In this document: in pieces, positions 35,155 through 43,562 of the stretch | Layout: every line of letters begins with the position of its first letter | Numbering within the stretch: the stretch's first letter is position 1 | Source of the DNA: Streptomyces koelreuteriae | GTDB lineage: Bacteria; Actinomycetota; Actinomycetes; Streptomycetales; Streptomycetaceae | Assembly (NCBI RefSeq): GCF_018604545.1 | Contig: NZ_CP075896.1 | Coordinates: 5,890,001-5,954,000 of the forward strand | Length of the DNA stretch: 64,000 nucleotides | Reading direction: 5' to 3' | The notes under the pieces: model-generated | Seen by the model: only the letters and a program-made list of their open reading frames with translations | Databases searched by the model: none | Told to the model about the DNA's origin: nothing | Position numbers and translations under genes: made by a program

Positions 35155-36126
35155 TCAGCGCGTGCCGAACCCGTACACCGTCTCCGAGCGGAACACCTCG
35201 CCCGGCCGCAGCACCGTCGTCGGGAAGTCCGGCCGGTTCGGGGAGTCGGGGAAGTGCTGGGTCTCCAGCGCGATGCCGTCGCCGGGCGCGAAGGGCTCGC
35301 CCAGGTGGTCGGCGGTGTACAGCTGGAGTCCGGGCTCGGTCGTCGCCACCGTCAGCACCCGCCCCGACGCCGGGTCGTGCAGCTCGGCGACCTCCACCGG
35401 GACGTCCGCCACGCCCTTGTCGAGCACGAAGTTGTGGTCGTAGCCGGAGCCGACCTTGCGGGCCTCGCGGAAGTCGAAGCGCGTGCCGGTCACATCCTCC
35501 AGGTCGCCGGTCGGGATCAGATCCGCGTCGACCGGCGTGTACCGGGAGGCGGCCAGCCGCAGTTCATGGCCGCCCGCGTCACCGGAACCGCCCAGGTTGA
35601 AGTAGCTGTGGTTCGTCAGGTTCACCACGGTCGGCGCGTCCGTCACCGCCTCGTAGGCGATCCGCAGCGCGCCGCTCTCCAGCAGCGTGTACGTCGCCGA
35701 GACCTCCAGCAGCCCGGGGAACCCCTCCTCGCCGTGCGGACTGACCCGGGTGAGCCGCACCCCGTGCTCGACCGGGGCCGCGTCCCACACCCGCTGGTCG
35801 AAGCCGTACACCCCACCGTGCAGCGAGTTCGGCGCGTTGTTCGGTTCCAGAGCGTACGTACACCCGTCCAGCGGGAAACGGCCGCCGGCGATCCGGTTGG
35901 CGTACCGCCCGACCAAAGCCCCCAGGTAGGGCCCGGGGTGGGCGAGATAGCCCTTGAGGTCCGGGAACCCCAGCACCACATTCCCGGCCCGGCCCGCCCG
36001 GTCCGGCACCTCGACGGACTGCACGATCCCGCCGTACGACAGCACCCGCACCCGTACGCCCGCCCGCTCCAGGGTCCAGCGGTGCACCGGCGTGCCGTCG
36101 GAAAGTGTGCCGAAGAGTTCGTTCAT
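35155..36126 (-). CDS. galM: Aldose 1-epimerase, cytosolic
   Basis: A 323-aa galactose mutarotase without a signal peptide, the intracellular counterpart of the Tat-exported copy at 14455-15603. It shares the motifs VLSYGGIVQSVEVPD, GRYANRIAGGRFPLDG, LHGGVYGFDQRVWD, NHSYFNLGG and ETQHFPDSPNRPDFP. It converts beta to alpha anomers of galactose or glucose for kinases or dehydrogenases, and would act on sugars freed by the facing GH3 enzyme. The ATG at 36126 is the only good start. Confidence 0.95.
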   Translation of the reverse strand: MNELFGTLSDGTPVHRWTLERAGVRVRVLSYGGIVQSVEVPDRAGRAGNVVLGFPDLKGYLAHPGPYLGALVGRYANRIAGGRFPLDGCTYALEPNNAPNSLHGGVYGFDQRVWDAAPVEHGVRLTRVSPHGEEGFPGLLEVSATYTLLESGALRIAYEAVTDAPTVVNLTNHSYFNLGGSGDAGGHELRLAASRYTPVDADLIPTGDLEDVTGTRFDFREARKVGSGYDHNFVLDKGVADVPVEVAELHDPASGRVLTVATTEPGLQLYTADHLGEPFAPGDGIALETQHFPDSPNRPDFPTTVLRPGEVFRSETVYGFGTR

Positions 36127-36141
36127 GTGCGGAACTCTAAG

Positions 36142-37056
36142 TCAGCGGCCCTTCGCTGTGACGGTGCGGTACGCGATCTCCGCCAACCGGGCCTGTCCGT
36201 TCACGCTGGGGTGGAAGTAGTCCCAGCGGCTCAACTGAGCCGTGCCGAAGCGGTAGTCGTGCACCGCGCCCCCGTCGTACCGGCACCGCTCGTCCTCCGC
36301 GCAGACCTCCCTCAGGACCTTGTTGTAGTCCTCCACCCGCTTCTGCACCGTGTCCCGCCGCAGGGTCGCCGCCGAGTCCAGGGCGTCCGCGTCGCCCAGC
36401 ATCGACGGGCAGATGCCGAGCTGCCACACCTGCTTGCCCAACGGGCTGTTGCGGCCCTGCGACCACAGCCGCTTCAGGTTCGGCACGCTCGCCACGAACA
36501 CCTGGGCCTTGGGCAGGGCTTCGCGCAGGGTGCGCAGCGCGTCCTCGAAGTCGCTGCGGAAGGCGGAGATCGGGGTCATCGCCGCCGCGGAGGACCGGCA
36601 GGCGTCGTTCGCCCCGGCCATCACCGTCACCAGCTGCGGTTTCCGCCGCACCGCCTGGGTCATCTGCCCGGGCAGATCGGCCATCCGGGCCCCGGTCACC
36701 GCGTGGTTCCAGCTCCGCTCGGCGGCCTTGCCCTTCCCCAGCAGCCGGACGGCGAGCGAGTCCACCTCGGGGCTGACGCCGGTCGCCCAGGACGCCTCCG
36801 GGCAGTCCTGCAGCACATCACAGGCGTCGAAACCGCGCGTGATGGAGTCACCGACGGCGGCGATAGAGCTGGGGCTGCTGTCCCACAGCGGAGTGGGCTT
36901 GGGCGACGGCTCGGCACTGGCCGACGGGGCGGGGGAATTGCCCCCCACGGCGTCACATCCCGTGACTCCCAGGGCAGTCGCCACGGCCACGGCGGCAACG
37001 ATCCGTGAGCGGTGGCTTCGCTTCCGCATGCCTGTTCCATCCCCTCGCCGCGCCAT
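36142..37056 (-). CDS. SGNH/GDSL-hydrolase lipoprotein
   Basis: A secreted esterase of about 304 aa. The leader contains RKRSHRSRIVAAVAVATALGVTGC, with lipobox GVTGC, so the protein is a lipoprotein. A short Pro/Ser linker leads into the SGNH hydrolase: block I VGDSITRGFDAC (nucleophile Ser), block III AGANDACRS (Asn), and block V WDYFHPSVNGQ (Asp and His). Extra cysteines probably form disulphides. Substrates are extracellular lipids or acetylated polymers. I prefer the ATG at 37056 with GGGGAG upstream; an ATG at 37029 would start directly at the basic leader. It ends 15 bp from the galM start. Confidence 0.9.
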   Translation of the reverse strand: MARRGDGTGMRKRSHRSRIVAAVAVATALGVTGCDAVGGNSPAPSASAEPSPKPTPLWDSSPSSIAAVGDSITRGFDACDVLQDCPEASWATGVSPEVDSLAVRLLGKGKAAERSWNHAVTGARMADLPGQMTQAVRRKPQLVTVMAGANDACRSSAAAMTPISAFRSDFEDALRTLREALPKAQVFVASVPNLKRLWSQGRNSPLGKQVWQLGICPSMLGDADALDSAATLRRDTVQKRVEDYNKVLREVCAEDERCRYDGGAVHDYRFGTAQLSRWDYFHPSVNGQARLAEIAYRTVTAKGR

Positions 37057-37287
37057 GGCTGTCTCCCCACCCATTAACAACGCACGAGGGTTCCCGACCG
37101 ATCAGGTGCAACGGCTCACACCCGTACAAGCGTCCCCCTGGGTGAATGGTGGGCGTTTCCCGGCACCTGGACCGACCGTACGTCACACTCCTTGCGCCAC
37201 CGCACGGTAGCCTCGCCATCAACGTGACCCGCCCGGTCACAGCCGTTCCGCCCGTTCAAAGATGGTCCGCTCTGCCCGGAGGTTCCG

Positions 37288-37782
37288 GTGACGACACGTG
37301 GGGTTCTGTACATGCACTCCGCGCCGCGCGCGCTGTGCCCGCACGTCGAGTGGGCCATCGCCGGGGTGCTCGGCACACGCGTCAGCCTGGACTGGATCCG
37401 CCAGCCCGCCGCGCCGGGCACCTGGCGCTCGGAGTTCTCCTGGCAGGGCCAGCCGGGCACGGCGTCGAAACTCGCGTCGGCCCTGCGGGGCTGGCAACTG
37501 CTGCGCTTCGAGGTGACGTCCGAACCCTGCCCCACCGCCGAGGGCGAGCGCTACAGCTGCACCCCCGACCTGGGCATCTTCCACGCCGTCACCGGCATCC
37601 ACGGCGACATCCTCATCCCCGAGGACCGCCTCAGAGCAGCCCTGCAACGCTCCCAGCGCGGCGAGACCGACCTGGAAGCCGAACTCAACAAACTCCTCGG
37701 CAAGCCCTGGGACGACGAACTGGAACCCTTCCGCTACGCAGGAGAAGGCGCCCCGGTCCGCTGGCTCCACCAGGTGGTGTGA
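37288..37782 (+). CDS. DUF3145 protein
   Basis: A 164-aa conserved actinobacterial protein of unknown function (MTTRGVLYMHSAPRALCPHVEWAI ... GKPWDDELEPFRYAGEGAPVRWLHQVV). It has no signal or membrane segments and few hydrophobic stretches. It is usually found next to the fab locus in Streptomyces, as here (convergent with fabF), but no role in lipid synthesis is shown. The GTG start follows CGGAGG. A copy of the interspersed GGGGCGCGGGGAACTGCGCG element lies 7 bp after the stop. Confidence 0.92.
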   Translation: MTTRGVLYMHSAPRALCPHVEWAIAGVLGTRVSLDWIRQPAAPGTWRSEFSWQGQPGTASKLASALRGWQLLRFEVTSEPCPTAEGERYSCTPDLGIFHAVTGIHGDILIPEDRLRAALQRSQRGETDLEAELNKLLGKPWDDELEPFRYAGEGAPVRWLHQVV

Positions 37783-37789
37783 GTAGTTA

Positions 37790-37836
37790 GGGGCGCGGGG
37801 AACTGCGCGAACAACCCCCACCACGCCGCACCCGCC
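37790..37836 (+). repeat. Interspersed repeat, copy 1
   Basis: GGGGCGCGGGGAACTGCGCG followed by a less conserved 3' half ending in CGCACCCGCC. Two more copies in this window are at 46455-46502 and 63471-63517. Here it sits between convergent genes. Confidence 0.8.
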
Positions 37837-37858
37837 CCACAACGGAACACAAAACGGC

Positions 37859-37896
37859 GAATGGCCCGAACCCCCACCAGGGAGTTCGGGCCATTC
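37859..37896 (-). terminator. fabF terminator
   Basis: GAATGGCCCGAAC (37859-37871) pairs perfectly with GTTCGGGCCATTC (37884-37896). On the minus strand the stem is followed by GCCGTTTT, a rare short T-run in this GC-rich DNA. The fabF stop is at 37909. Confidence 0.85.
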
Positions 37897-37908
37897 AACA
37901 CTCAGCGA

Positions 37909-39180
37909 TCAAACCGTCCGAAACGCCAGCACCACATTGTGCCCACCGAACCCGAACGAGTCGTTCAACGCGGCGATCCGCCCATCGACCGGCAGCTTCC
38001 GAGCCTCACCCCGGACGATGTCGGCATTCGCCTCCGCCTCCGGGTCCAGGTTCTCGACATTGATGGTCGGCGGAGCCACCCGGTGATACAGCGCGAGCAC
38101 CGTGGCCACCGTCTCGACACCACCGGCGCCACCGAGCAGATGCCCGGTCATCGACTTCGTCGCGGACACCGCGAAGTGGTCGGCGTCGTCACCGAACACC
38201 TTCCGCAGCGCCTTCAACTCGGCGATGTCACCGGCCGGCGTCGACGTGGCATGCGCGTTGACGTGCACGATCTCCGCCGGGTCCAGCTCGTTGCGCTCCA
38301 GCAGGTGCTGCAGCGCCTGCGAGATGCCACGCCCCTCCGGCTCCGGCTGCACGATGTCGTGGCTGTCGGCCGAGATGCCCTGGCCGACCGCCTCGGCGTA
38401 CACCCGGGCCCCGCGCTTCGCGGCGTGCTCGGCGGACTCCAGGACGACGACACCGGCGCCCTCACCGAGGACGAAGCCGTCACGGGCCACGTCGTAGGGA
38501 CGCGACGCGCCCTGCGGGTCGTCGTTGTTCTTGGACATCGCCATCATGTTGCCGAACGCGGCGATCGGCAGCGGATGGATCGCCGCCTCCGTGCCACCCG
38601 CGACGACGACGTCGGCGCGGCCCGTGCGGATCATCTCGATGGCGTAGCCGATGGCCTCGGCGCCCGAGGCGCAGGCGGACACCGGCGTGTGCACGCCGGC
38701 CCGCGCGCCCACGGCCAACCCCACGTTGGCCGAGGGGCTGTTGGGCATCAGCATGGGAACGGTGTGCGGGGAGACGCGGCGAACGCCCTTCTCCTTCAGC
38801 ACGTCGTACTGGTCGAGCAGAGTCGTCACGCCGCCGATGCCGGAGGCGATGACCGCGCCGAGCCGGTCGGGGTCGACGTTCGGGTCCTCGTCGGCGCTCG
38901 CTTCGAAACCGGCGTCGGCCCAGGCCTCCTTGGCCGCGATCAGCGCGAACTGCGCCGAGCGGTCCAGACGGCGGGCCTGCGGCCGGGGGATGACCTCGGT
39001 CGGCTCCACGGCGACCGGGGCCGCGATACGGACCGCCTGCTCGGCGGCCCACTCCTGCTCCAGGGGCTTGACGCCGGACTTGCCGGCGATCAGGCCCTCC
39101 CAGGTAGAGGCTGCGTCGCCACCCAGCGGTGTGGTTGCGCCGATACCGGTGACGACCACGGTGCGATTGGTCGGGCTCAC
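37909..39180 (-). CDS. fabF: Beta-ketoacyl-ACP synthase II
   Basis: A 423-aa condensing enzyme that elongates acyl-ACP with malonyl-ACP in type II fatty acid synthesis. The catalytic triad is Cys in SACASGAEAIGYA (about residue 172), His in NAHATSTPAGD (about 308) and His in KSMTGHLLGGAG (about 345). The GTG at 39180 gives the family N terminus SPTNRTVVVTGIGATTPLG and has GGAG upstream; the frame is open further but only out of phase with homology. It is the last gene of the fab cluster. Confidence 0.97.
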   Translation of the reverse strand: MSPTNRTVVVTGIGATTPLGGDAASTWEGLIAGKSGVKPLEQEWAAEQAVRIAAPVAVEPTEVIPRPQARRLDRSAQFALIAAKEAWADAGFEASADEDPNVDPDRLGAVIASGIGGVTTLLDQYDVLKEKGVRRVSPHTVPMLMPNSPSANVGLAVGARAGVHTPVSACASGAEAIGYAIEMIRTGRADVVVAGGTEAAIHPLPIAAFGNMMAMSKNNDDPQGASRPYDVARDGFVLGEGAGVVVLESAEHAAKRGARVYAEAVGQGISADSHDIVQPEPEGRGISQALQHLLERNELDPAEIVHVNAHATSTPAGDIAELKALRKVFGDDADHFAVSATKSMTGHLLGGAGGVETVATVLALYHRVAPPTINVENLDPEAEANADIVRGEARKLPVDGRIAALNDSFGFGGHNVVLAFRTV

Positions 39181-39218
39181 GGGAATTCTTTCTCCAACGG
39201 ATACGAGGATTAAGCGGC

Positions 39219-39234
39219 GCCACCGCCGGGTGGC
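39219..39234 (-). promoter_or_regulatory. Small hairpin between acpP and fabF
   Basis: GCCACC (39219-39224) and GGTGGC (39229-39234) around GCCG. It may stabilise the abundant acpP mRNA or lower read-through into fabF. Confidence 0.4.
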
Positions 39235-39265
39235 GGGGCAGTCGGCCCAGGGGCTGGTCGGTCGA

Positions 39266-39514
39266 TCAGCCCTGGTGCTTGAGGATGTAGTCGGTCGCGT
39301 CGCCGACGGTCTTGAGGTTCTTGACGTCCTCGTCCGGGATCTTGACGTCGAAGCGCTCTTCGGCGGCGACGACGACCTCGACCATGGACAGCGAGTCGAC
39401 GTCCAGGTCGTCGGTGAAGGACTTGTCCAGCTGGACGTCCTCAACCGGGATGCCGGCGATCTCGTTCACGATCTCGGCGAGACCGGCGACGATCTCTTCC
39501 TGAGTGGCGGCCAT
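39266..39514 (-). CDS. acpP: Acyl carrier protein
   Basis: An 82-aa acidic four-helix carrier. The phosphopantetheine Ser is in DLDVDSLSMVEVV (about residue 42). It carries growing acyl chains between FabD, FabH and FabF. The ATG follows GAAGGAG. It lies between fabH and fabF, with hairpins on both sides that may allow its separate, higher expression. Confidence 0.97.
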   Translation of the reverse strand: MAATQEEIVAGLAEIVNEIAGIPVEDVQLDKSFTDDLDVDSLSMVEVVVAAEERFDVKIPDEDVKNLKTVGDATDYILKHQG

Positions 39515-39562
39515 GTTGGCGCTCCTTCGTAGATATCCAGAGGGTGTGGCAGGTGTTTCCTC

Positions 39563-39590
39563 CCGTGCCGGACCGCATGATCCGGCACGG
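39563..39590 (-). terminator. Hairpin between fabH and acpP
   Basis: CCGTGCCGGA (39563-39572) pairs perfectly with TCCGGCACGG (39581-39590), beginning 6 bp after the fabH stop. It could attenuate fabH transcription or mark the 3' end of a fabD-fabH message. Confidence 0.6.
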
Positions 39591-39595
39591 AGTGC

Positions 39596-40597
39596 CTAGG
39601 GGAGGGTAACGACAGTCGCGGCGTAGACGAGACCCGCCCCGAAGCCGATGACGAGCGCGGTGTCGCCGCTCTTCGCCTCGCCGGTCGCCAGGAGCCGCTC
39701 CATCGCGAGCGGGATCGAGGCGGCCGAGGTGTTGCCGGTGGTGCGTACGTCACGGGCGACCGTGACGGACTCCGGCAGCTTGAGTGTCTTCACCATCGAG
39801 TCGATGATCCGCTCGTTGGCCTGGTGCGGAATGAAGACGTCCAGGTCGTCCGCGGAGATGCCGGCGGCGTCCAGCGCCTCCTTGGCGACCTTCGCCATCT
39901 CGAACACGGCCCAGCGGAACACCGCCTGGCCCTCCTGCGTGATGGCGGGGAACTTGGCGACCTCGCCGGAACGGTAGTCCGTCCACGGCACGGTCTGCTT
40001 GATCGTCTCGGACTTGTCGCCCTCGGAGCCCCAGACCGTGGGGCCGATGGCGGGCTCCTGGGCCGGGCCCACGACGACCGCGCCGGCGCCGTCGCCGAAC
40101 AGGAAGGCCGTCGCGCGGTCCTCCAGGTCGGTGAGGTCGCTCAGGCGCTCCACGCCGATGACGAGGACGTACTCGGCGGAGCCCTCGACGATCATGCCCT
40201 TGGCGAGGGTGAGGCCGTAGCCGAAGCCCGCGCAGCCGGCCGAGATGTCGAAGGCGGCGGCCTTGTTGGTGCCGAGCTTGTCGGCGATCTCGGTGGCGAC
40301 GGCCGGGGTCTGCTTGAAGTGCGAGACGGTCGAGACGATCACGCCGCCGATCTGCTCGGCGGTGATCCCGGCGTCGGCGATCGCCTTGCCGGAGGCCTCG
40401 ACCGACATCGCGGCGACGGTCTCCTCGTCGTTCGCCCAGTGCCGGGTCTCGATGCCGGAGCGCGAGCGGATCCACTCGTCGGACGAGTCGATCGTCTCGA
40501 GGATCACCTCGTTCGGCACGACCCGGGTCGGGCGGTACCCGCCGACGCCGAGGATGCGCGCGTACGGGGCGCCCTTGCTGGGCTTGATCTTCGCCAT
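39596..40597 (-). CDS. fabH: Beta-ketoacyl-ACP synthase III
   Basis: A 333-aa initiating condensing enzyme joining branched or straight acyl-CoA primers to malonyl-ACP. Catalytic residues: Cys in DISAGCAGFGYG (about residue 122), His in FIPHQANERI (about 258) and Asn in TGNTSAASIPLAM (about 289). The Streptomyces enzyme favours isobutyryl- and methylbutyryl-CoA, which gives branched membrane lipids. The ATG follows AAGGAG, 25 bp after fabD. Confidence 0.97.
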   Translation of the reverse strand: MAKIKPSKGAPYARILGVGGYRPTRVVPNEVILETIDSSDEWIRSRSGIETRHWANDEETVAAMSVEASGKAIADAGITAEQIGGVIVSTVSHFKQTPAVATEIADKLGTNKAAAFDISAGCAGFGYGLTLAKGMIVEGSAEYVLVIGVERLSDLTDLEDRATAFLFGDGAGAVVVGPAQEPAIGPTVWGSEGDKSETIKQTVPWTDYRSGEVAKFPAITQEGQAVFRWAVFEMAKVAKEALDAAGISADDLDVFIPHQANERIIDSMVKTLKLPESVTVARDVRTTGNTSAASIPLAMERLLATGEAKSGDTALVIGFGAGLVYAATVVTLP

Positions 40598-40622
40598 GCG
40601 GACGGCTCCTTGGGGGCGGCGG

Positions 40623-41558
40623 TCAGGCGTGCTCTGCGATGAGCTCGCGAGCCGCGTCGAGGTCGGCGGGGGACTTCAGGGCCAGCGTCTTCACACCGGG
40701 CAGAGCACGCTTGGCGAGACCGGTGAGGGTACCGCCCGGGCACACCTCGATCAGGGCCGTGACGCCGAGCTCCTTGAAGGTCTCCATGCACAGGTCCCAG
40801 CGGACCGGGTTGGCGACCTGACCGACCAGACGGTCCAGCACCTCGGTGCCGGCGGCGACGGACCGCCCGTCCTTGTTCGAGACATAGCTCACCTGCGGGT
40901 CACCGGGCGTCAGGGCCTCGGCGGCCTTCGCCAGCGTGTCGACCGCGGGAGCCATGTGGTGGGTGTGGAAGGCGCCGGCGACCTTCAGCGCGACGACCTT
41001 GCGCACGCCCTCGGGCTTGTCCGCCTCCAGCGCGGCGAGCTGCTCCTTCGTACCGGCCGCGACGATCTGGCCCGCGCCGTTGATGTTCGCCGGGGTCAGG
41101 CCCAGCTTCTCCAGGTGCGGAACCGTCACTTCGGGGTCGCCGCCCAGCAGGGCCGCCATGCCGGTCTCCGTGACGGCGGCGGCCTCGGCCATGGCGAGTC
41201 CACGGGTGCGGACGAGGCGGACGGCCTCCTCGTGCGGGAGCACACCGGCGAGCGAGGCGGCGGTGAACTCACCGACGCTGTGGCCGGCGATGGCGCCGAC
41301 CTTGCGCGGCAGCTCCGCCGGGTCGTCGAACAGCGTGTACGCGGACGCCAGTCCGGCCGCGACCAGCAGCGGCTGCGCCACCGCGGTGTCGCGGATCTCC
41401 TCCGCGTCGGCCTCGGTGCCGTAACGGATCAGGTCGAGGCCCACGGCGTCGGACCATGCCTCGAGGGCACCGCGGACACCGGGGAAGTCGAGCCATGCTG
41501 ACAGGAAGCCGGGCGTCTGGGCGCCCTGGCCGGGAGCGACGAGTACGAGCACTCTCAC
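40623..41558 (-). CDS. fabD: Malonyl-CoA:ACP transacylase
   Basis: A 311-aa acyltransferase that loads malonate on ACP, also used by polyketide synthases in this genus. The catalytic Ser is in GHSVGEFTA (about residue 95), preceded by the oxyanion LVAPGQGAQ, with the active-site His in GAFHTHHM (about residue 197). The GTG at 41558 gives the family start VRVLVLVAPGQGAQ; ribosome site is weak (AGAGAG). It is the first gene of the fab cluster; the inverted repeat at 41617-41641 is placed to control it. Confidence 0.96.
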   Translation of the reverse strand: MRVLVLVAPGQGAQTPGFLSAWLDFPGVRGALEAWSDAVGLDLIRYGTEADAEEIRDTAVAQPLLVAAGLASAYTLFDDPAELPRKVGAIAGHSVGEFTAASLAGVLPHEEAVRLVRTRGLAMAEAAAVTETGMAALLGGDPEVTVPHLEKLGLTPANINGAGQIVAAGTKEQLAALEADKPEGVRKVVALKVAGAFHTHHMAPAVDTLAKAAEALTPGDPQVSYVSNKDGRSVAAGTEVLDRLVGQVANPVRWDLCMETFKELGVTALIEVCPGGTLTGLAKRALPGVKTLALKSPADLDAARELIAEHA

Positions 41559-41616
41559 ACTCTCTCTTGGGGACGGGCACGGCCGCCCGTGGGGACAGGG
41601 ACGAAGAACACGAGGG

Positions 41617-41641
41617 GGTTTTGTCGGGCTCCGACAAAACC
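41617..41641. promoter_or_regulatory. Inverted repeat upstream of fabD, candidate FasR site
   Basis: GGTTTTGTCGG (41617-41627) and CCGACAAAACC (41631-41641) are perfect arms around GCT, 59 bp before the fabD start and directly after the fasR stop. FasR of S. coelicolor is known to bind an inverted repeat in the fabD promoter; this is the only candidate here. It could also act as a fasR terminator. Confidence 0.75.
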
Positions 41642-42847
41642 TTAGGGCTGGAGATCTCCATCGACCAGACGCCCCAGGATCAGAGCGATCCGCAGCGTGA
41701 AGGCAGAGCGTACATCGGAGGGTGACCAACCGGTGACGTCAGTCACACGTCGAAGCCGGTAGCGGACGGTGTTGGGATGGACGAACAGCATCCGGGCGGC
41801 GCCCTCGAGACTGCTCGCCTGTTCGAGATAGACACTGAGGGTCTCCAGGAGCGCGGCCCCGGCCTCCTCCAGTGGTCTGTAGATCTCCTCCACCAGTTGC
41901 TCACGGGCCGAGGGGTCACCGGCGATCGCGCGCTCCGGGAGCAGGTCGTCCGCCAGGACCGGGCGCGGGGCGTCCTGCCAGGCGGAACCCGCCTTCAGCC
42001 CCGCCGCGGCGGCCTGCGCGGACCGGGTCGCGGCCAGCAGGTCCGGCACCACCGGGCCCGCCACGACCGGGCCGGCCGCGTACGGGCCGATCAGCGACTT
42101 GGCGACGGCCAGCGGGTTGTCGCTGCCGCCCGCGATGACGACGAGGCGGTCCCCGAGCACACCGGTCAGCACCTGGAGCTTGGCGTGCCGGGCGGCCCGC
42201 CGGATGGCCTCCACGGTCAGTTCGGAGTCGCCGTCGGGGGCGGTGCCGAGCACCACGCACACGTGTTCGGGTGAGTTCCAGCCGAGGGCGGCGGCGCGGG
42301 ACACGGCGCCCTCGTCGGCCTCGCCGCTGAGCACGGCGTTCACGACCAGGGACTCCAGCCGGGCGTCCCAGGCACCGCGTGCCTCGGCGGCCTGCGCGTA
42401 CACCTGGGCGGTCGCGAAGGCGATCTCCCGGGCGTAGACGAGCAGTGCCTCGCGCAGCACGCTCTCGTCGCCGGGGGCCGCGACCTCGTCGATCGCGCTC
42501 TCCATGACCTCGATGGTGGTGCGCACCATCTCCACGGTCTGGCGCAGCGTGATCGCCCGGGTCAGCTCGCGCGGCGCGGTTCCGAACACATCGGTGGAGA
42601 TGGCCTGCGGGGCGTCCGGCTGCCGGAACCACTCGGTGAAGGCGGCGATACCCGCCTGCGCGACCAGACCGATCCAGGAACGGTTCTCCGGTGGCATGGC
42701 CCGGTACCAGGGCAGCGTCTCGTCCATCCGCGCGATGGCCTGCGCGGCGAGCGATCCGGACGACTCCACCAGCCGCTTCAGCGTCGCGGCATGCGCGTGG
42801 GTGTCGTGTGGGGCGGCTGCGTTCTTACTGGTTTCGGGTTCGGGCAC
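41642..42847 (-). CDS. fasR: PucR/CdaR-type activator of fatty acid synthesis
   Basis: A 401-aa regulator with an N-terminal ligand/effector region and a GGDEF-like middle section, ending in the PucR helix-turn-helix (about 335-395; LEGAARMLFVHPNTVRYRLRRVTDVTGW). Its position directly upstream of fabD-fabH-acpP-fabF identifies it as FasR (SCO2386 in S. coelicolor, as I recall), an activator needed for membrane lipid synthesis. The start at 42847 is the first good codon in the frame. It diverges from the pirin gene by 61 bp. Confidence 0.93.
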   Translation of the reverse strand: MPEPETSKNAAAPHDTHAHAATLKRLVESSGSLAAQAIARMDETLPWYRAMPPENRSWIGLVAQAGIAAFTEWFRQPDAPQAISTDVFGTAPRELTRAITLRQTVEMVRTTIEVMESAIDEVAAPGDESVLREALLVYAREIAFATAQVYAQAAEARGAWDARLESLVVNAVLSGEADEGAVSRAAALGWNSPEHVCVVLGTAPDGDSELTVEAIRRAARHAKLQVLTGVLGDRLVVIAGGSDNPLAVAKSLIGPYAAGPVVAGPVVPDLLAATRSAQAAAAGLKAGSAWQDAPRPVLADDLLPERAIAGDPSAREQLVEEIYRPLEEAGAALLETLSVYLEQASSLEGAARMLFVHPNTVRYRLRRVTDVTGWSPSDVRSAFTLRIALILGRLVDGDLQP

Positions 42848-42908
42848 GGGACAAGACTGCCTTATCCGGACGGGAAGGTGCGTCGGCGGGTCTACGGTGG
42901 TCTCCGTG

Positions 42909-43559
42909 ATGGACGTACGGCGCGCTCACGAGCGCTACCCCGGTGGGGAACCCGCCGCGGGGATCGAGACCTGGCACGCCTTCTCCTTCGGGCCGCACTA
43001 CGACCCGGACAACCTCCGCTTCGGCGCGGTGATCGCCTGCAACGAGGAGCGGCTGGCGCCGGGGGCCGGCTTCGACGAGCATCCGCACAGCCACACCGAG
43101 ATCGTCACCTGGGTCGTGGAGGGCGAGCTGACGCACCGGGACTCCACCGGCCACGAGTCGGTGGTGCGCCACGGCGACGTGCAGCGGCTCAGCTCGGCGG
43201 GTGGGGTACGTCACGTGGAGCGCAACGACGGCCCCGGCCCCCTCACCTTCGTCCAGATGTGGCTGGCCCCGCTCCGCCCCGGCGGCGACCCCTCCTACGA
43301 GGTCGTCCACGGCATCGCCGACTCGACGCCCTACGCCGTCCCGGAGGCCGGAGCCATGCTGCACGTGCGGCGCCTCGCGGCGGGGGAGCGGACGGCGGTG
43401 CCGGACGGGGCGCACGCGTACGTACATGTCGTACGGGGTGACGTACGCCTCGACGGCGAGGAACTGGCCGCGGGCGACGCGGCCCGCATCACCGACGCCA
43501 AGTCACTGGAGGCCGAGGGCGTGACCGACGCCGAGTTGCTGATCTGGGAGATGTCCTAG
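42909..43559 (+). CDS. Pirin-family cupin protein
   Basis: A 216-aa bicupin. The iron ligands are in FDEHPHSHTEIVTWVVEGEL (two His of HPH, the next His, and Glu further on), as in human pirin and YhhW, some of which have quercetinase activity. The C-terminal cupin (about 140-216) lacks metal ligands. In-frame GTG (42906) and ATG (42909) both follow a -10-like TACGGT (42893-42898), so the mRNA may be leaderless. It diverges from fasR, with no evident link to lipid synthesis. Confidence 0.92.
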   Translation: MDVRRAHERYPGGEPAAGIETWHAFSFGPHYDPDNLRFGAVIACNEERLAPGAGFDEHPHSHTEIVTWVVEGELTHRDSTGHESVVRHGDVQRLSSAGGVRHVERNDGPGPLTFVQMWLAPLRPGGDPSYEVVHGIADSTPYAVPEAGAMLHVRRLAAGERTAVPDGAHAYVHVVRGDVRLDGEELAAGDAARITDAKSLEAEGVTDAELLIWEMS

Positions 43560-43562
43560 GCC

